From NCBI RefSeq assembly GCF_007859655.1, contig NZ_CP042304.1:4280501-4344500 (forward strand): a stretch of 64,000 bases of DNA, read 5' to 3'. Origin of the DNA: Devosia ginsengisoli (GTDB taxonomy: Bacteria; Pseudomonadota; Alphaproteobacteria; Rhizobiales; Devosiaceae). Positions 54,489 through 63,425 of the stretch are shown here, piece by piece (position 1 is the stretch's first letter; each line of letters begins with the position of its first letter). The notes beneath the pieces were generated by a model. It was not told where the DNA came from. It did not search any database and worked only from the letters and a program-made list of their open reading frames with translations. Made by a program: the position numbers and the translations under genes.

Positions 54489-55430
54489 ATGCTTAGACGT
54501 ACCCTGCTTGGCGCCATCAGCGCGCTCGCACTTCTCTCCGCCGGTGGCGCTGCCTCGGCGCAGGAAGCCTACGACATCGCCCTGATCTCCAAGGGCTTCC
54601 AGCACCAGTTCTGGCAGGCCGTGAAGGCCGGTGCCGACCAGGCCGCCGCCGATCTCGGCGTCAACGTGACCTTCGAAGGCCCGGAAAGCGAAACCCAGGT
54701 TGACCGCCAGATGGACATGCTGGCCGCCGCCCTGTCGCGCGGACCCGATGCCATCGGCTTTGCGGCGCTGGACAGCCAGGCTGCCACCCCGCTGCTGCAG
54801 CAGGCCCAGGAAGCCGGCATTCCGATCATCGCCTTCGACTCGGGCGTCGACAGCGACATCCCGCTGACCACGGCGACCACCGACAACGTGGCGGCTGCCG
54901 CGCTGGCGGCCGATGTGATGGCCGAGCTGATCGGCGGCGAAGGCAAGGTGGCCGTGGTGGCCCATGACCAGACCAGCCGCACCGGCATTGACCGTGTCGA
55001 CGGCTTCGTCAACCGCATCAAGGAAGCCTATCCCAATATCGAAGTGGTGTCGGTGCAGTATGGCGGCGGCGACCAGCTGCAGTCGACCGAGATCACCAAG
55101 TCGATCCTGCTGGCCAATCCGGACCTCAAGGGCATTTTCGGTGCCAATGAAGGCTCGGCCATCGGCGTTGCCAATGGCAAGCAGGAACTGGGCAGCGATG
55201 TCGTGGTCATCGGCTTCGACTCGGGCGCGGCGCAGAAGGGCATGGTCGAAAGCGGGCTGATGGCCGGCGCCATCACCCAGAACCCTGTCGGCATCGGCTA
55301 CCAGACCGTGCAGGCCGCCGTGAGCGCGCTCAAGGGCGAAACCCTGCCTCCGGTGATCGATACCGGCTTCTACTATTACGACGCCAAGAACATGAACGAC
55401 CCGGAAATCGCGGCCGTTCTGTACGACTGA
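54489..55430 (+). CDS. Sugar ABC transporter substrate-binding protein
   Basis: 313-residue periplasmic protein of the RbsB/peripla_BP_4 family. Signal peptide MLRRTLLGAISALALLSAG with cleavage after ASA near residue 24. Ligand-binding core: ISKGFQHQFWQAVKAGADQA, GPDAIGFAALDSQA, IPIIAFDSGVDSD and VVVIGFDSGAAQKGMV. Ligand probably L-fucose or a related sugar, from neighbours. GGGAGGACTATA before the ATG is a strong ribosome site. Confidence 0.94.
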   Translation: MLRRTLLGAISALALLSAGGAASAQEAYDIALISKGFQHQFWQAVKAGADQAAADLGVNVTFEGPESETQVDRQMDMLAAALSRGPDAIGFAALDSQAATPLLQQAQEAGIPIIAFDSGVDSDIPLTTATTDNVAAAALAADVMAELIGGEGKVAVVAHDQTSRTGIDRVDGFVNRIKEAYPNIEVVSVQYGGGDQLQSTEITKSILLANPDLKGIFGANEGSAIGVANGKQELGSDVVVIGFDSGAAQKGMVESGLMAGAITQNPVGIGYQTVQAAVSALKGETLPPVIDTGFYYYDAKNMNDPEIAAVLYD

Positions 55431-55455
55431 TCCGGCTGACGCCGAACCGTCAACA

Positions 55456-55540
55456 GCCCTCATGGTGAGCTTGTCGAACCATGAGGGCGTACCACAGACG
55501 GTGCCACGACCTCGTCCTTCGACAGGCTCAGGATGAGGTC
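55456..55540. repeat. Family A palindromic repeats
   Basis: Copy with core CATGGTGAGCTTGTCGAACC (55456-55488) and a diverged inverse copy (55509-55540, CGTCCTTCGACAGGCTCAGG), the same pair of subtypes as at 38085-38176. They lie between the binding-protein gene and the SDR gene. Confidence 0.85.
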
Positions 55541-55604
55541 TGCTTGGGCATCTTGCAACGCAGGCCGGGCGAATGCGCCCGGCCCATCCAACCAGGAATA
55601 TTCT

Positions 55605-56336
55605 ATGGCCGATCTGTCAGGTAAAATCGTCCTCATCACCGCCGCCGCGCAGGGCATCGGCCGGGCTTCGGTGCTCGCCTTTGCCAAAGCCGGGGCGACA
55701 GTGATCGCCACCGATATCAATGCGGGCAAGCTCGCCGAGCTTGACGGCATGGCCGGGGTAACGACGCGCAGTCTCGATGTGCTGTCGGCAGAGGCGGTGA
55801 ACCAGGCAGTGGCCGAGATCGGGCATATCGACGTGCTGTTCAACTGCGCCGGCGTGGTGCATTCCGGCACGGTGCTGGAGATGAGCGACGCGGACATGGA
55901 CTTTGCGCTCGACCTCAATGTGCGGGCGCAGATCCGCACCATAAAGGCCGTGCTGCCGCAGATGCTTGCGCGCAAGGATGGCTGCATCATCAACATGGCG
56001 ACGGTGGCCAGTTCGGTGAAGGGCGTGCCCAACCGGGCGGCCTATACGATTTCCAAGGCGGCAGTGATCGGGCTGACCAAGTCCATCGCGGCCGACTATA
56101 CGACCCAGGGCATCCGCGTGAATGCTATCGCGCCGGGCACGGTGGAATCGCCGAGCCTGCATGAGCGCTGGGCGGCGACCGGCGATGTCGAGGCGGCCCG
56201 CAAGGCGTTCATCGCACGCCAGCCCATCGGGCGGATTGCGCAGCCGGAAGAGGTGGCGGACCTGGCGGTTTATCTCGCCGGCGCGACCTATACGACCGGC
56301 CAGGTGCATATCATCGATGGCGGCTGGACGGCCTGA
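55605..56336 (+). CDS. SDR oxidoreductase, probable 2-keto-3-deoxy-L-fuconate dehydrogenase
   Basis: 243-residue short-chain dehydrogenase. Cofactor loop TAAAQGIGR at 12-20, NCAG, catalytic Tyr147 and Lys151 in AAYTISKAA, with Ser136/137 upstream. The overall pattern, including VLITAAAQGIGRA and Arg-rich substrate loop, resembles the BDH2/ketodeoxyfuconate dehydrogenase group. Its place between a sugar importer and L-fuconate dehydratase supports this. Start at MADLSGKIV; upstream codons come from the gap. Confidence 0.88.
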   Translation: MADLSGKIVLITAAAQGIGRASVLAFAKAGATVIATDINAGKLAELDGMAGVTTRSLDVLSAEAVNQAVAEIGHIDVLFNCAGVVHSGTVLEMSDADMDFALDLNVRAQIRTIKAVLPQMLARKDGCIINMATVASSVKGVPNRAAYTISKAAVIGLTKSIAADYTTQGIRVNAIAPGTVESPSLHERWAATGDVEAARKAFIARQPIGRIAQPEEVADLAVYLAGATYTTGQVHIIDGGWTA

Positions 56337-56338
56337 TT

Positions 56339-57130
56339 TCAGGAGGCCCGGCGCATGGCATTTGCTGCCGTCATTACCCTGTTCCGGCCGGCAGCCTTGG
56401 CGGCATAGAGCTGCCGATCGGCTTTATTGAGGATATCATGCAGGCTTTCGCTGCTCGCCAGATAGCTGGAGACCCCGAGGCTGACGGTGACGGAAGGGGG
56501 CGTCCGGCTCTCGAAGGCCAGTCCCGCCACGGTCTTGCGCAGCGTTTCGGCGATCGACGCCGCGCCGGCCCCGTCGGTGAGCCGCAACAGGGCGACGAAT
56601 TCCTCGCCGCCGAAGCGGGCGAAGCAATCGCTGGCCCGGAGCGTCTGGGCACAGGCCTGTGCCACCTTGAGCAGCACCTCGTCGCCAATGGCGTGGCCAT
56701 GCGTGTCGTTGATCGCCTTGAAGTGGTCGATATCGAGCATGACCACGGCAAAGGCCGCGCCGGTCGCCCGCGCATCGGCATAGGCCCGCTCGGCTTGCGC
56801 CATGAAATAGCGGCGATTGGCGACGCCGGTCAGCGCATCGGTTTCTGCGGCCAGGGTCAGCGCCGTCTGGGTCTCGTCGAGCTTGTAGACCATGGCAAAG
56901 GCGATCAGCGCCAGGCCCGGCGCGCTGAGCAGCGGCGAGGCCACGGCGACGATCATGTTGTACCAGAAATAGGCCCTGGAATCGGGCATCAGCAGCATGA
57001 CCGCAGCCGTGCACAGCACGGAGGTCATGGTGGCGATCGAGGTGCACACGATCAGAGAGCGCACCAGGCCCAGCTTCAGCAGCCAGCCATAGTAGCGCTG
57101 ATAGCTCCGGCCAATAGCCTCGTTCGTCAT
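56339..57130 (-). CDS. Membrane GGDEF diguanylate cyclase
   Basis: 263 residues: two N-terminal membrane helices (about 25-50 and 58-80) followed by a GGDEF domain (about 95-255) with active site GGEEF and an inhibitory RASD exactly five residues before it. No other sensor domain. It lies on the opposite strand between the SDR and FucD genes, interrupting the catabolic cluster. Start at MTNEAIGRSY after GGCGGAG; the frame is open to 57172. Confidence 0.9.
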   Translation of the reverse strand: MTNEAIGRSYQRYYGWLLKLGLVRSLIVCTSIATMTSVLCTAAVMLLMPDSRAYFWYNMIVAVASPLLSAPGLALIAFAMVYKLDETQTALTLAAETDALTGVANRRYFMAQAERAYADARATGAAFAVVMLDIDHFKAINDTHGHAIGDEVLLKVAQACAQTLRASDCFARFGGEEFVALLRLTDGAGAASIAETLRKTVAGLAFESRTPPSVTVSLGVSSYLASSESLHDILNKADRQLYAAKAAGRNRVMTAANAMRRAS

Positions 57131-57250
57131 CTCCGCCCCCGTCGTCCACCCCGGTCCATCAGATATTGCCATATCAGGGACTCCGTCCCCGTTAATCCGA
57201 ATGCTTAATGCACCCCTGCACAGCGCTTTTTCAGTTCAGCCGAGTTTGCC

Positions 57251-58525
57251 ATGACCAAGATCACTGCTCTTTCCACCCATGATCTCCGCTTTCCCACTTC
57301 GGCTTCGCTGGATGGGTCCGATGCGATGAATCCCGACCCGGATTATTCGGCGGCCTATGTGATCCTGGGTACCGACGGGGCGCATGCGGGGCATGGCCTG
57401 ACCTTCACCATCGGGCGCGGCAACGAGGTGGTGGTGGCGGCGATCAGGGCGCTGGAGAGCCGGGTGGTCGGGCTGGAGCTGGACTGGATCGCCGAAGATC
57501 CCGGCCGCTTCTGGCGCCATGTGACGGGGGATAGCCAGTTGCGCTGGATCGGGCCGGACAAGGGGGCGATGCATCTGGCGACCGGAGCTGTGGTCAATGC
57601 GGTGTGGGACCTGCTGGGCAAGGAAGCGGGCCAGCCGGTGTGGCAGTTGGTGGCGGATATGACGCCCGAGCAGCTCGTATCCATTATTGACTTCCGCTAC
57701 CTCACCGACGCCATCACGCCGGAGGAAGCGCTGGCGATTTTCCGCAAGGCCGAGGCGGGCAAGGCCGAGCGGATCGCGACGCTCAAGGCGGAAGGCTATC
57801 AGTGCTACACCACATCGGCAGGGTGGCTGGGCTATTCCAACGAGAAGCTGACGCGGCTGGCCAAGGAGGCGGTGGCGGAGGGTTTCCAGCACATCAAGAT
57901 GAAGGTGGGCCGCGATCTCGACGACGATATCAGGCGGCTCGAAATCGTGCGCGAGATCATGGGGCCGGACCGCAAGCTGATGATCGACGCCAACCAGGTG
58001 TGGGAAGTCGGCGAAGCGGTGGACTGGGTCAAGGCATTGGCGAAGTTCAACCCCTATTTCATCGAGGAGCCGACCAGCCCGGATGATGTGTCAGGGCACA
58101 GGGCGATCCGCGATGCCATTGCCCCGATCAAGGTGGCGACCGGGGAGATGTGCCAGAACCGCATCCTGTTCAAGCAGTTCATCAAGGATGGGGCGGTCGA
58201 CATCGTGCAGATCGATGCCTGCCGGATTGGCGGGCTGAACGAAGTGCTGTCGGTGCTGGTGATGGCGGCGAAATATGGATTGCCAGTGTGGCCGCATGCC
58301 GGCGGGGTGGGGCTGTGCGAATATGTGCAGCATCTGAGCATGATCGACTATCTGGTCGTGTCGGGGACCAAGGAGGGCAGGGTGATCGAATATGTCGATC
58401 ACCTGCACGAGCATTTCGTCGAGCCGTGCGAGATCAGGGATGCGGCCTATATGCCGCCGAAACTGCCGGGGTTTTCGATCGAGATGAAGGCGGAGAGCAT
58501 TCGGGAAAATGAGTTTCGGGGGTAG
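57251..58525 (+). CDS. L-fuconate dehydratase
   Basis: 424-residue enolase-superfamily enzyme that removes water from L-fuconate. Active site: HIKMKVG (base Lys), metal ligands in LMIDANQVWEVG (Asp), FIEEPTSPDD (Glu) and KVATGEMCQN (Glu), and HAGGVGLCEYVQH (His). The N-terminal SLDGSDAMNPDPDYSAAYV is typical of FucD/ENOSF1 rather than other sugar-acid dehydratases. Completes the fuconate steps with the lactonase and SDR in this cluster. Confidence 0.93.
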   Translation: MTKITALSTHDLRFPTSASLDGSDAMNPDPDYSAAYVILGTDGAHAGHGLTFTIGRGNEVVVAAIRALESRVVGLELDWIAEDPGRFWRHVTGDSQLRWIGPDKGAMHLATGAVVNAVWDLLGKEAGQPVWQLVADMTPEQLVSIIDFRYLTDAITPEEALAIFRKAEAGKAERIATLKAEGYQCYTTSAGWLGYSNEKLTRLAKEAVAEGFQHIKMKVGRDLDDDIRRLEIVREIMGPDRKLMIDANQVWEVGEAVDWVKALAKFNPYFIEEPTSPDDVSGHRAIRDAIAPIKVATGEMCQNRILFKQFIKDGAVDIVQIDACRIGGLNEVLSVLVMAAKYGLPVWPHAGGVGLCEYVQHLSMIDYLVVSGTKEGRVIEYVDHLHEHFVEPCEIRDAAYMPPKLPGFSIEMKAESIRENEFRG

Positions 58526-58531
58526 CGCTTC

Positions 58532-58692
58532 TTCCCTTCTCCCCTCGTGGGAGAAGGTGCCCGAAGGGCGGATGAGGGGGCCCGAGCCATTCCATTGCTT
58601 CCAAGCATGGGCGAGCGCAGCACCCCTCACCCTCGAAAATCTGCTGAACGCAGATTTCCTATCCCTCTCCCACAAGGGGAGAGGGGGATCGT
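58532..58692. repeat. Family C repeats
   Basis: CCTTCTCCC...GGGAGAAGG with GCCCGAAGGGCGGATGAGGG, then CCCTCACCC, AAATCTGC...GCAGATTT hairpin and CTCTCCC...GGGAGAGG. This is the mirror image of the block at 24461-24606. Confidence 0.85.
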
Positions 58693-58718
58693 GGGTGGGT
58701 GAGGATGTGCCGTATCCC

Positions 58719-59162
58719 CTACATCTCCTGCAATTCGAAATCGAACCGGTGCAGCACCTCGTCACCTGACTTGACCTCGATGACATAGTCGCCGGCTGGA
58801 TCGCCTTCGACGACACACCAGCCGTGGCCGATCCAGCCATCGTCCGGTGTCAGGCTCATCGTGCTGGTGGCGGTGCGCTGGTCGTCGGAGATAACGGTAT
58901 TGTCGCTCGTGCCCCAGTCGTCCGCGGCGATGGGCAGGGTGAGGATTTCCACAATCTCCACCGCACCCTTCACCTTGCCCAGCCGCAGGTGCCAATTGTA
59001 GCAGGTGTCTGCCAGCAGTGGGACCAGCGTGGTGCTTTCGACGACATCGGGCTGGCCCGGCGTGGTGGGCACGGAAATGGTGAAGTCGGTTTCCAGCACC
59101 GTCTGGGCCAAAGCGGGTTGCGCCAGGGCGAGCAGGCTCAGGGTCGATAGCACCAGGCGCAT
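58719..59162 (-). CDS. Exported protein of unknown function
   Basis: 147 residues. Signal peptide MRLVLSTLSLLALAQPALA with cleavage near residue 19, then a beta-rich domain with two Cys (DTCYNWH, HGWCVVEG) that could form a disulfide. The end EGDPAGDYVIEVKSGDEVLH slightly resembles DUF3859; not certain. GAGGAG before ATG 59162 fixes the start. Confidence 0.75.
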   Translation of the reverse strand: MRLVLSTLSLLALAQPALAQTVLETDFTISVPTTPGQPDVVESTTLVPLLADTCYNWHLRLGKVKGAVEIVEILTLPIAADDWGTSDNTVISDDQRTATSTMSLTPDDGWIGHGWCVVEGDPAGDYVIEVKSGDEVLHRFDFELQEM

Positions 59163-59191
59163 GCGTGTTCTCCTCTTACCCATTGTGCCAC

Positions 59192-59224
59192 GCCCTCATG
59201 GTTCGACAGGCTCACCATGAGGGC
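59192..59224. repeat. Family A palindromic repeat
   Basis: Single 33-base copy (core CATGGTTCGACAGGCTCACC) between the M29 peptidase stop and the exported-protein start. Confidence 0.85.
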
Positions 59225-59240
59225 TGTTGCGTAGCGTCCC

Positions 59241-60473
59241 CTAGTTGGCCCACTCGCCGCCGCGCATCACCGGCTCGGTGCTGCCATCGGCGTGAACGCC
59301 GTCGATATCGATCTTGTCGGAGCCGATCATCCAGTCGATGTGGATGTTGGACGTGTTGCCGCCCTGGGCCGAAATCTGCTCCTGGGTCAGGTCCTTGCCG
59401 CCGACGAAACAGTCCGAATAGCACTGGCCCTGCGCGATGTGGCAGGAGGCGTTTTCGTCGTAGAGCGTGTTGAAGAACAGGATGCCCGAGGCCGAAATCG
59501 GCGAGGAATGGGGCACGAGCGCCACTTCGCCGAGACGGCGGCCGCCTTCGTCGGTGTCGAGCACCTTGTTGAACAGGTCGCCATTCTTGCTGGCCTTGAA
59601 CTCGACCAGCTTGCCGCCCTCGAAGCGGGCCTGCATGTCCTCGATCAGCGCGCCATTGTGGCTGAGCGGCTTGGTGCCCGAGACATGGCCCTCCACGCGC
59701 AGCTTGTGTGGGGTGGTGAACACTTCCTCGGTGGGAATGTTGGGGTTGCAGGTAATGCCGTTCTTGGCTTCGGACGCGCCGCCCTTCCAGCGGTGGCCAT
59801 CGGCCAGGCCCACGGTGAGGTCGGTGCCGGGGCCGGTATATTTGAGTGCCGAGAACGCCTTGCCGTTGAGCCATGTCCAGCGCGCCTTGAGATTGGCATT
59901 GTGCGCCTTCCAGGCAGCGATGGGGTCGTCCTGGTCGACGCGCGAGGCCTTGAAGATGGCGTCGGCCAGCTTGGAGACGGCCTCTTCCTCGCTGTCATTG
60001 GGGAAGACCAGCTTGGCCCAGGCGGCGCTGGGATAGGAGACGATGTTCCAGTTGATGTCGAAGCCGGTGATGAGCTGGAGCGCCGGCTTGTAGGCCGTCG
60101 AATTGGCGCGCATGGCGCGGGTCACCTTGTCCGGGTCCTGCCCGGCCAGCATCATCGGGTTGTCGCCGGCAATGGCCAGCCGCGCGGCATTGTTCTTGAA
60201 GGCTTCGGCCATGCCCGAATAGAGCCAGCCGGCCGCCTTGTCGAAGCTGGCACTATTGGCGTGCCTGTAGCGGGCGAGGGTGGCTTCCTCGTCGGAATAG
60301 ATTGTCGTGACCAGCCCGGCGCCGGCCTTGTAGGCATGCTCGGTGATGCGGCGGACCAGGGGCGCGGCACTCATCGGCGCGGTCATGATCAGGTCCTGGC
60401 CCTCGGCCAGTTGCAGGCCGACCTTGATGGCAACCTGGGCGAGCTTGTCGAGCTTGACGGGATCGATGGTCAT
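59241..60473 (-). CDS. Aminopeptidase, M29 family
   Basis: 410-residue dinuclear metallopeptidase (AmpS/AmpT, thermophilic aminopeptidase type). Recognisable: LAQVAIKVGLQLAEGQDLI at the start, DLTVGLADGHRWKGGASEAK, NGITCNPNIPTEEVFTTP, and HIDWMIGSDKIDIDGVHADG near the end, where metal ligands lie. Start at MTIDPVKLDK; the longer open frame to 60638 is made of repeat sequence. Confidence 0.93.
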   Translation of the reverse strand: MTIDPVKLDKLAQVAIKVGLQLAEGQDLIMTAPMSAAPLVRRITEHAYKAGAGLVTTIYSDEEATLARYRHANSASFDKAAGWLYSGMAEAFKNNAARLAIAGDNPMMLAGQDPDKVTRAMRANSTAYKPALQLITGFDINWNIVSYPSAAWAKLVFPNDSEEEAVSKLADAIFKASRVDQDDPIAAWKAHNANLKARWTWLNGKAFSALKYTGPGTDLTVGLADGHRWKGGASEAKNGITCNPNIPTEEVFTTPHKLRVEGHVSGTKPLSHNGALIEDMQARFEGGKLVEFKASKNGDLFNKVLDTDEGGRRLGEVALVPHSSPISASGILFFNTLYDENASCHIAQGQCYSDCFVGGKDLTQEQISAQGGNTSNIHIDWMIGSDKIDIDGVHADGSTEPVMRGGEWAN

Positions 60474-60555
60474 TTGGGCGTAGGCCTCTTGGTTTTGAAT
60501 CGGTTGGCCGGAGGGTAATCCCGGAAGGGGGCGGGGCGCCACCCGGCAAATTGAG

Positions 60556-60644
60556 ACCTCATGGTGAGCTTGTCGAACCACGAGGTCGGGCGAGTGGAGA
60601 CATCGTGCTACGCCCTCGTGGTTCGACGGGCTCACCATGAGGGC
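60556..60644. repeat. Family A palindromic repeats
   Basis: Copy 60556-60586 (CATGGTGAGCTTGTCGAACC) and inverse copy 60612-60644 (CGTGGTTCGACGGGCTCACC), mirror images like 3888-3965. Confidence 0.85.
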
Positions 60645-60766
60645 TACTGCTGGTGTGTCTTTCCTGCATCACCTGTTGCGACGTTGCAAAATACCCCGTT
60701 GGCAAGTCCGAACGGTTTCGTTACAAAACGTCCACCGCTTCAGATCTCGAACAAGGGAGGCGTTGT

Positions 60767-60814
60767 ATGGCAGGCACATTCAATATCCTCCCCATGGGCG
60801 ACGCACGACGTTAG
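60767..60814 (+). CDS. Candidate 15-residue leader peptide
   Basis: MAGTFNILPMGDARR, ATG 60767, preceded by AGGGAGG with good spacing, stronger than that of the exporter itself. The stop lies in the loop of a hairpin ACGAC-GTTAG-GTCGT (60806-60820). A second hairpin GCGGC..GCC-N5-GGC..GCCGC (60828-60852) is followed by CCGCGG and TTTTCTTCTTC. This could be attenuation of the ABC exporter 165 bases downstream. Not proved to be translated. Confidence 0.4.
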   Translation: MAGTFNILPMGDARR

Positions 60815-60979
60815 GTCGTCCCCATCCGCGGCCCGCCGAACAGGCCAGCCGCCCGCGGTTTTCTTCTTCATCACAGCCCACTTGATCTGACGGGGATCAT
60901 TCCGTCCTCCGTTCGGGCTGTGCCTTTCATCTCTCTGCTTTGAGGGCCGGTTGCCGGATAACGGGACCGGACTGCCAAT

Positions 60980-62776
60980 ATGAGTCGCAAGAAACTCGAT
61001 TTCCGTGCCGATGCCTATCGCAACGTGCTCGGCTTCACCTTCCGCCACTGGTCGGGCCGGCTGGCGCTGGTCGGCACCATCTGTGCGCTGGTCATCGCCT
61101 CGACGCTTGCCGAAGTCATGGTGCCGGTGTTTTCCGGCCAGATCGTCGACGCCATTGCCGGCGGGGCCAATGCCGGCGCCGAAGAGGCGTTGCGCGCCTT
61201 TGCCATCGTGGTCGGCCTGGGGCTGACCAGCGTGGTCCTGCGCTGGTTCATCTTCCAGGGCGTCATCCGGCTGACGATCCGCATGATGGCCGATATCGTC
61301 AATAACGGCTTCCACCGTGTACAGCGCTTCTCGACCGACTGGCACGCCAACAGCTTTGCCGGCTCGACGGTGCGCAAGATCACGCGTGGCATGTGGGCGC
61401 TGGATTCGCTCAATGACGTGCTGCTGGTGGCCTTGCTGCCATCGGTGGTCATGCTGGTGGGCGCATCGGTGATCCTGGGCTCATACTGGCCGGTCATGGG
61501 CCTGGTCGTGGGGCTGGGTTCGGTGGTCTATATCGGCGTCACGGTGGCCCTTTCCATGGGCTATGTGTCGCCGGCAGCGAGCCTGGCCAATGCCTGGGAT
61601 ACCCGGCTTGGCGGTGCGCTGGCCGACGCGGTGAGCTGCAATTCGGTGGTCAAGGCCTTTGGCGCCGAGGAGCGCGAAGAGGGTCGCCTGCGCCATGTGC
61701 TGGGCAAGTGGGATACCCGCACGCGCCGCACCTGGAAGCGCGGCACGCTGAGCGGCACCATCCAGGGCTTCATGATGGTGACCATGCAGGCCGGTATTCT
61801 CGGCACGGGCCTGCTGATGTGGCAGCGCGGGCTGGCCAGCCCGGGTGACATCACCTTCGTGCTCGCCATGTTCTTCGTGCTGCAGGGCTATCTGCGGGAC
61901 GTGGGCCAGCATATCCGCAACCTGCAGCGGGCTGTGAACGACATGGAAGAACTGGTGGCGCTCGAGAGGACGCCGCTGGGCATCGATGACAAGGCCGACG
62001 CCGAGACGATTGCCATCGGCAAGGGCGAGATCACCTTCGACCATGTGACGTTCCAGTATGGCGCCCATCCGACGCCGCTCTACCGCGATTTCTCGGTGCG
62101 GATTGCGCCGGGCGAGCGGGTGGGGCTGGTGGGCCATTCGGGCTCGGGCAAGACGACCTTCGTCAAGCTGATCCAGCGGCTTTACGACGTGAAGTCGGGC
62201 GCGATCCGCATCGACGGGCAGGATATCGCCCAGGTGAAGCAATCGAGCCTGCGCGGCCAGATCGCCATCGTGCAGCAGGAGCCTATCCTGTTCCACCGCA
62301 CGCTGGCCGAGAACATCGCCTATGCCCGCCCCGACGCCACGCGCGCCGAGATCGAGCTGGCGGCCATGCAGGCCAATGCGCATGACTTCATCCTCGACCT
62401 GCCCAAGGGCTACGAAACCATGGTGGGCGAGCGGGGCGTGAAGCTGTCAGGTGGCGAGCGGCAGCGTGTCGCCATCGCCAGGGCGTTCCTGGCCGATGCG
62501 CGGGTGCTGATCCTGGACGAGGCGACCTCGAGCCTCGACAGCGAGAGCGAAGTGCAGATCCAGCAGGCCATGGAACGGCTGATGGTGGGCCGGACGACGC
62601 TGGTGATCGCCCACCGGCTATCCACGGTGCGGGCGCTGGACCGGCTGCTGGTCTTCGACAAGGGCAAGATTGTCGAAGAGGGCGACCACGACCAGCTCAT
62701 CCGCCTCAATGGCGGCATCTATCGCCGGCTGTTCGAACGGCAGGCGCTGGAGCTGACCAAGGGACTGGTGGCGTAA
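60980..62776 (+). CDS. ABC transporter, fused permease and ATPase
   Basis: 598-residue half-transporter of the exporter type. Membrane domain with about six helices (about 25-310), then nucleotide-binding domain: Walker A GHSGSGKTT near residues 388-396, Q-loop VQQEPILF, signature LSGGERQRVAIARA, Walker B VLILDEATSSLDS, His switch in VIAHRLSTV. Works as a dimer; the cargo is not readable (lipid or drug are usual). A perfect terminator follows. Confidence 0.92.
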   Translation: MSRKKLDFRADAYRNVLGFTFRHWSGRLALVGTICALVIASTLAEVMVPVFSGQIVDAIAGGANAGAEEALRAFAIVVGLGLTSVVLRWFIFQGVIRLTIRMMADIVNNGFHRVQRFSTDWHANSFAGSTVRKITRGMWALDSLNDVLLVALLPSVVMLVGASVILGSYWPVMGLVVGLGSVVYIGVTVALSMGYVSPAASLANAWDTRLGGALADAVSCNSVVKAFGAEEREEGRLRHVLGKWDTRTRRTWKRGTLSGTIQGFMMVTMQAGILGTGLLMWQRGLASPGDITFVLAMFFVLQGYLRDVGQHIRNLQRAVNDMEELVALERTPLGIDDKADAETIAIGKGEITFDHVTFQYGAHPTPLYRDFSVRIAPGERVGLVGHSGSGKTTFVKLIQRLYDVKSGAIRIDGQDIAQVKQSSLRGQIAIVQQEPILFHRTLAENIAYARPDATRAEIELAAMQANAHDFILDLPKGYETMVGERGVKLSGGERQRVAIARAFLADARVLILDEATSSLDSESEVQIQQAMERLMVGRTTLVIAHRLSTVRALDRLLVFDKGKIVEEGDHDQLIRLNGGIYRRLFERQALELTKGLVA

Positions 62777-62782
62777 AACGGA

Positions 62783-62811
62783 AGCGCCGGGGTATGAGCC
62801 CGGCGCTTTTT
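62783..62811 (+). terminator. Intrinsic terminator after the ABC exporter
   Basis: Stem AGCGCCGGG / CCCGGCGCT (62783-62791, 62799-62807), seven-base loop, then a run of T (62807-62811). Confidence 0.92.
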
Positions 62812-62834
62812 AGGTGCGTGGTGCTCTCAATCAT

Positions 62835-62985
62835 CTCCCTCCCCCTGTGGGGAGGGATCAAGGGTGGGGGTGTCACGCGCACTGAGCTTGCGGAACCATA
62901 CCCCCACCCGGCTCGATCACGGACTTAGCAAGCTAAGTCCTATCTCGCTGTCCCTCCCCACAAGGGGGAGGGAGGCAGACTGAGA
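62835..62985. repeat. Family B repeats with GACTTAGC module
   Basis: Two mirror-image family B copies with CGATCACGGACTTAGC and GCTAAGTCC between them, as in 9766-9846 and 44335-44492. They fill the gap between the exporter and ohr. Confidence 0.85.
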
Positions 62986-62999
62986 ATGTCGTGAAGAGG

Positions 63000-63425
63000 C
63001 TAGACCACGTCCAGCGTCACGTCGAACCCCTTGCGGCTGACTTCGCTATAGGGGCAGATCACGTGGGCGCGCTGGATGATGTCTTCGGCCTTGGCCTTGT
63101 CCATGCCAGGAATGTGGGCCTTGAGGGCGGCTTCGATCCAGAAGCCCTCGCCATCGGCGCGGTCCTTGAAGCTGACTTCGGCGGTGACGGTGGCGTCTTC
63201 GGGAATCTTGTCGCCGCTCTTGCGGGCGGCAGCCTTCATGGCGCCGAGGAAGCAGGCCGAATAGCCGACAGCGAACAGCTGTTCGGGATTGGTGCCGCGG
63301 GCGCCGTCGCCGCCCATCTCCTTGGGCGTGGTCAGGGTGACGTCCAGCACGCCGTCATCAGTGGCGCCATGGCCGGAACGGCCGCCGGTGGATGTGGCGC
63401 GCGCGGTATACATGATCTTGGGCAT
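63000..63425 (-). CDS. ohr: Organic hydroperoxide resistance protein
   Basis: 141-residue thiol peroxidase of the Ohr/OsmC family that reduces organic peroxides. Peroxidatic Cys58 in YSACFLGAM and resolving Cys124 in VICPYSEV, with Arg16 and Glu48 conserved nearby. It has the Ohr rather than OsmC pattern. No OhrR gene or clear OhrR box is seen in the window; the 165-base divergent gap to the VOC gene would hold its promoter. Confidence 0.93.
   Translation of the reverse strand: MPKIMYTARATSTGGRSGHGATDDGVLDVTLTTPKEMGGDGARGTNPEQLFAVGYSACFLGAMKAAARKSGDKIPEDATVTAEVSFKDRADGEGFWIEAALKAHIPGMDKAKAEDIIQRAHVICPYSEVSRKGFDVTLDVV

Larger units (their letters stand above)
60474..60979. promoter_or_regulatory. 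Gap with repeats and a possible leader region
   Basis: 506 bases between the divergent M29 and ABC exporter genes. 60556-60586 and 60612-60644 are family A repeats. 60767-60858 is a candidate leader peptide with hairpins (listed apart). The final 120 bases before the exporter ATG show no strong ribosome site and no other gene. Confidence 0.6.
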
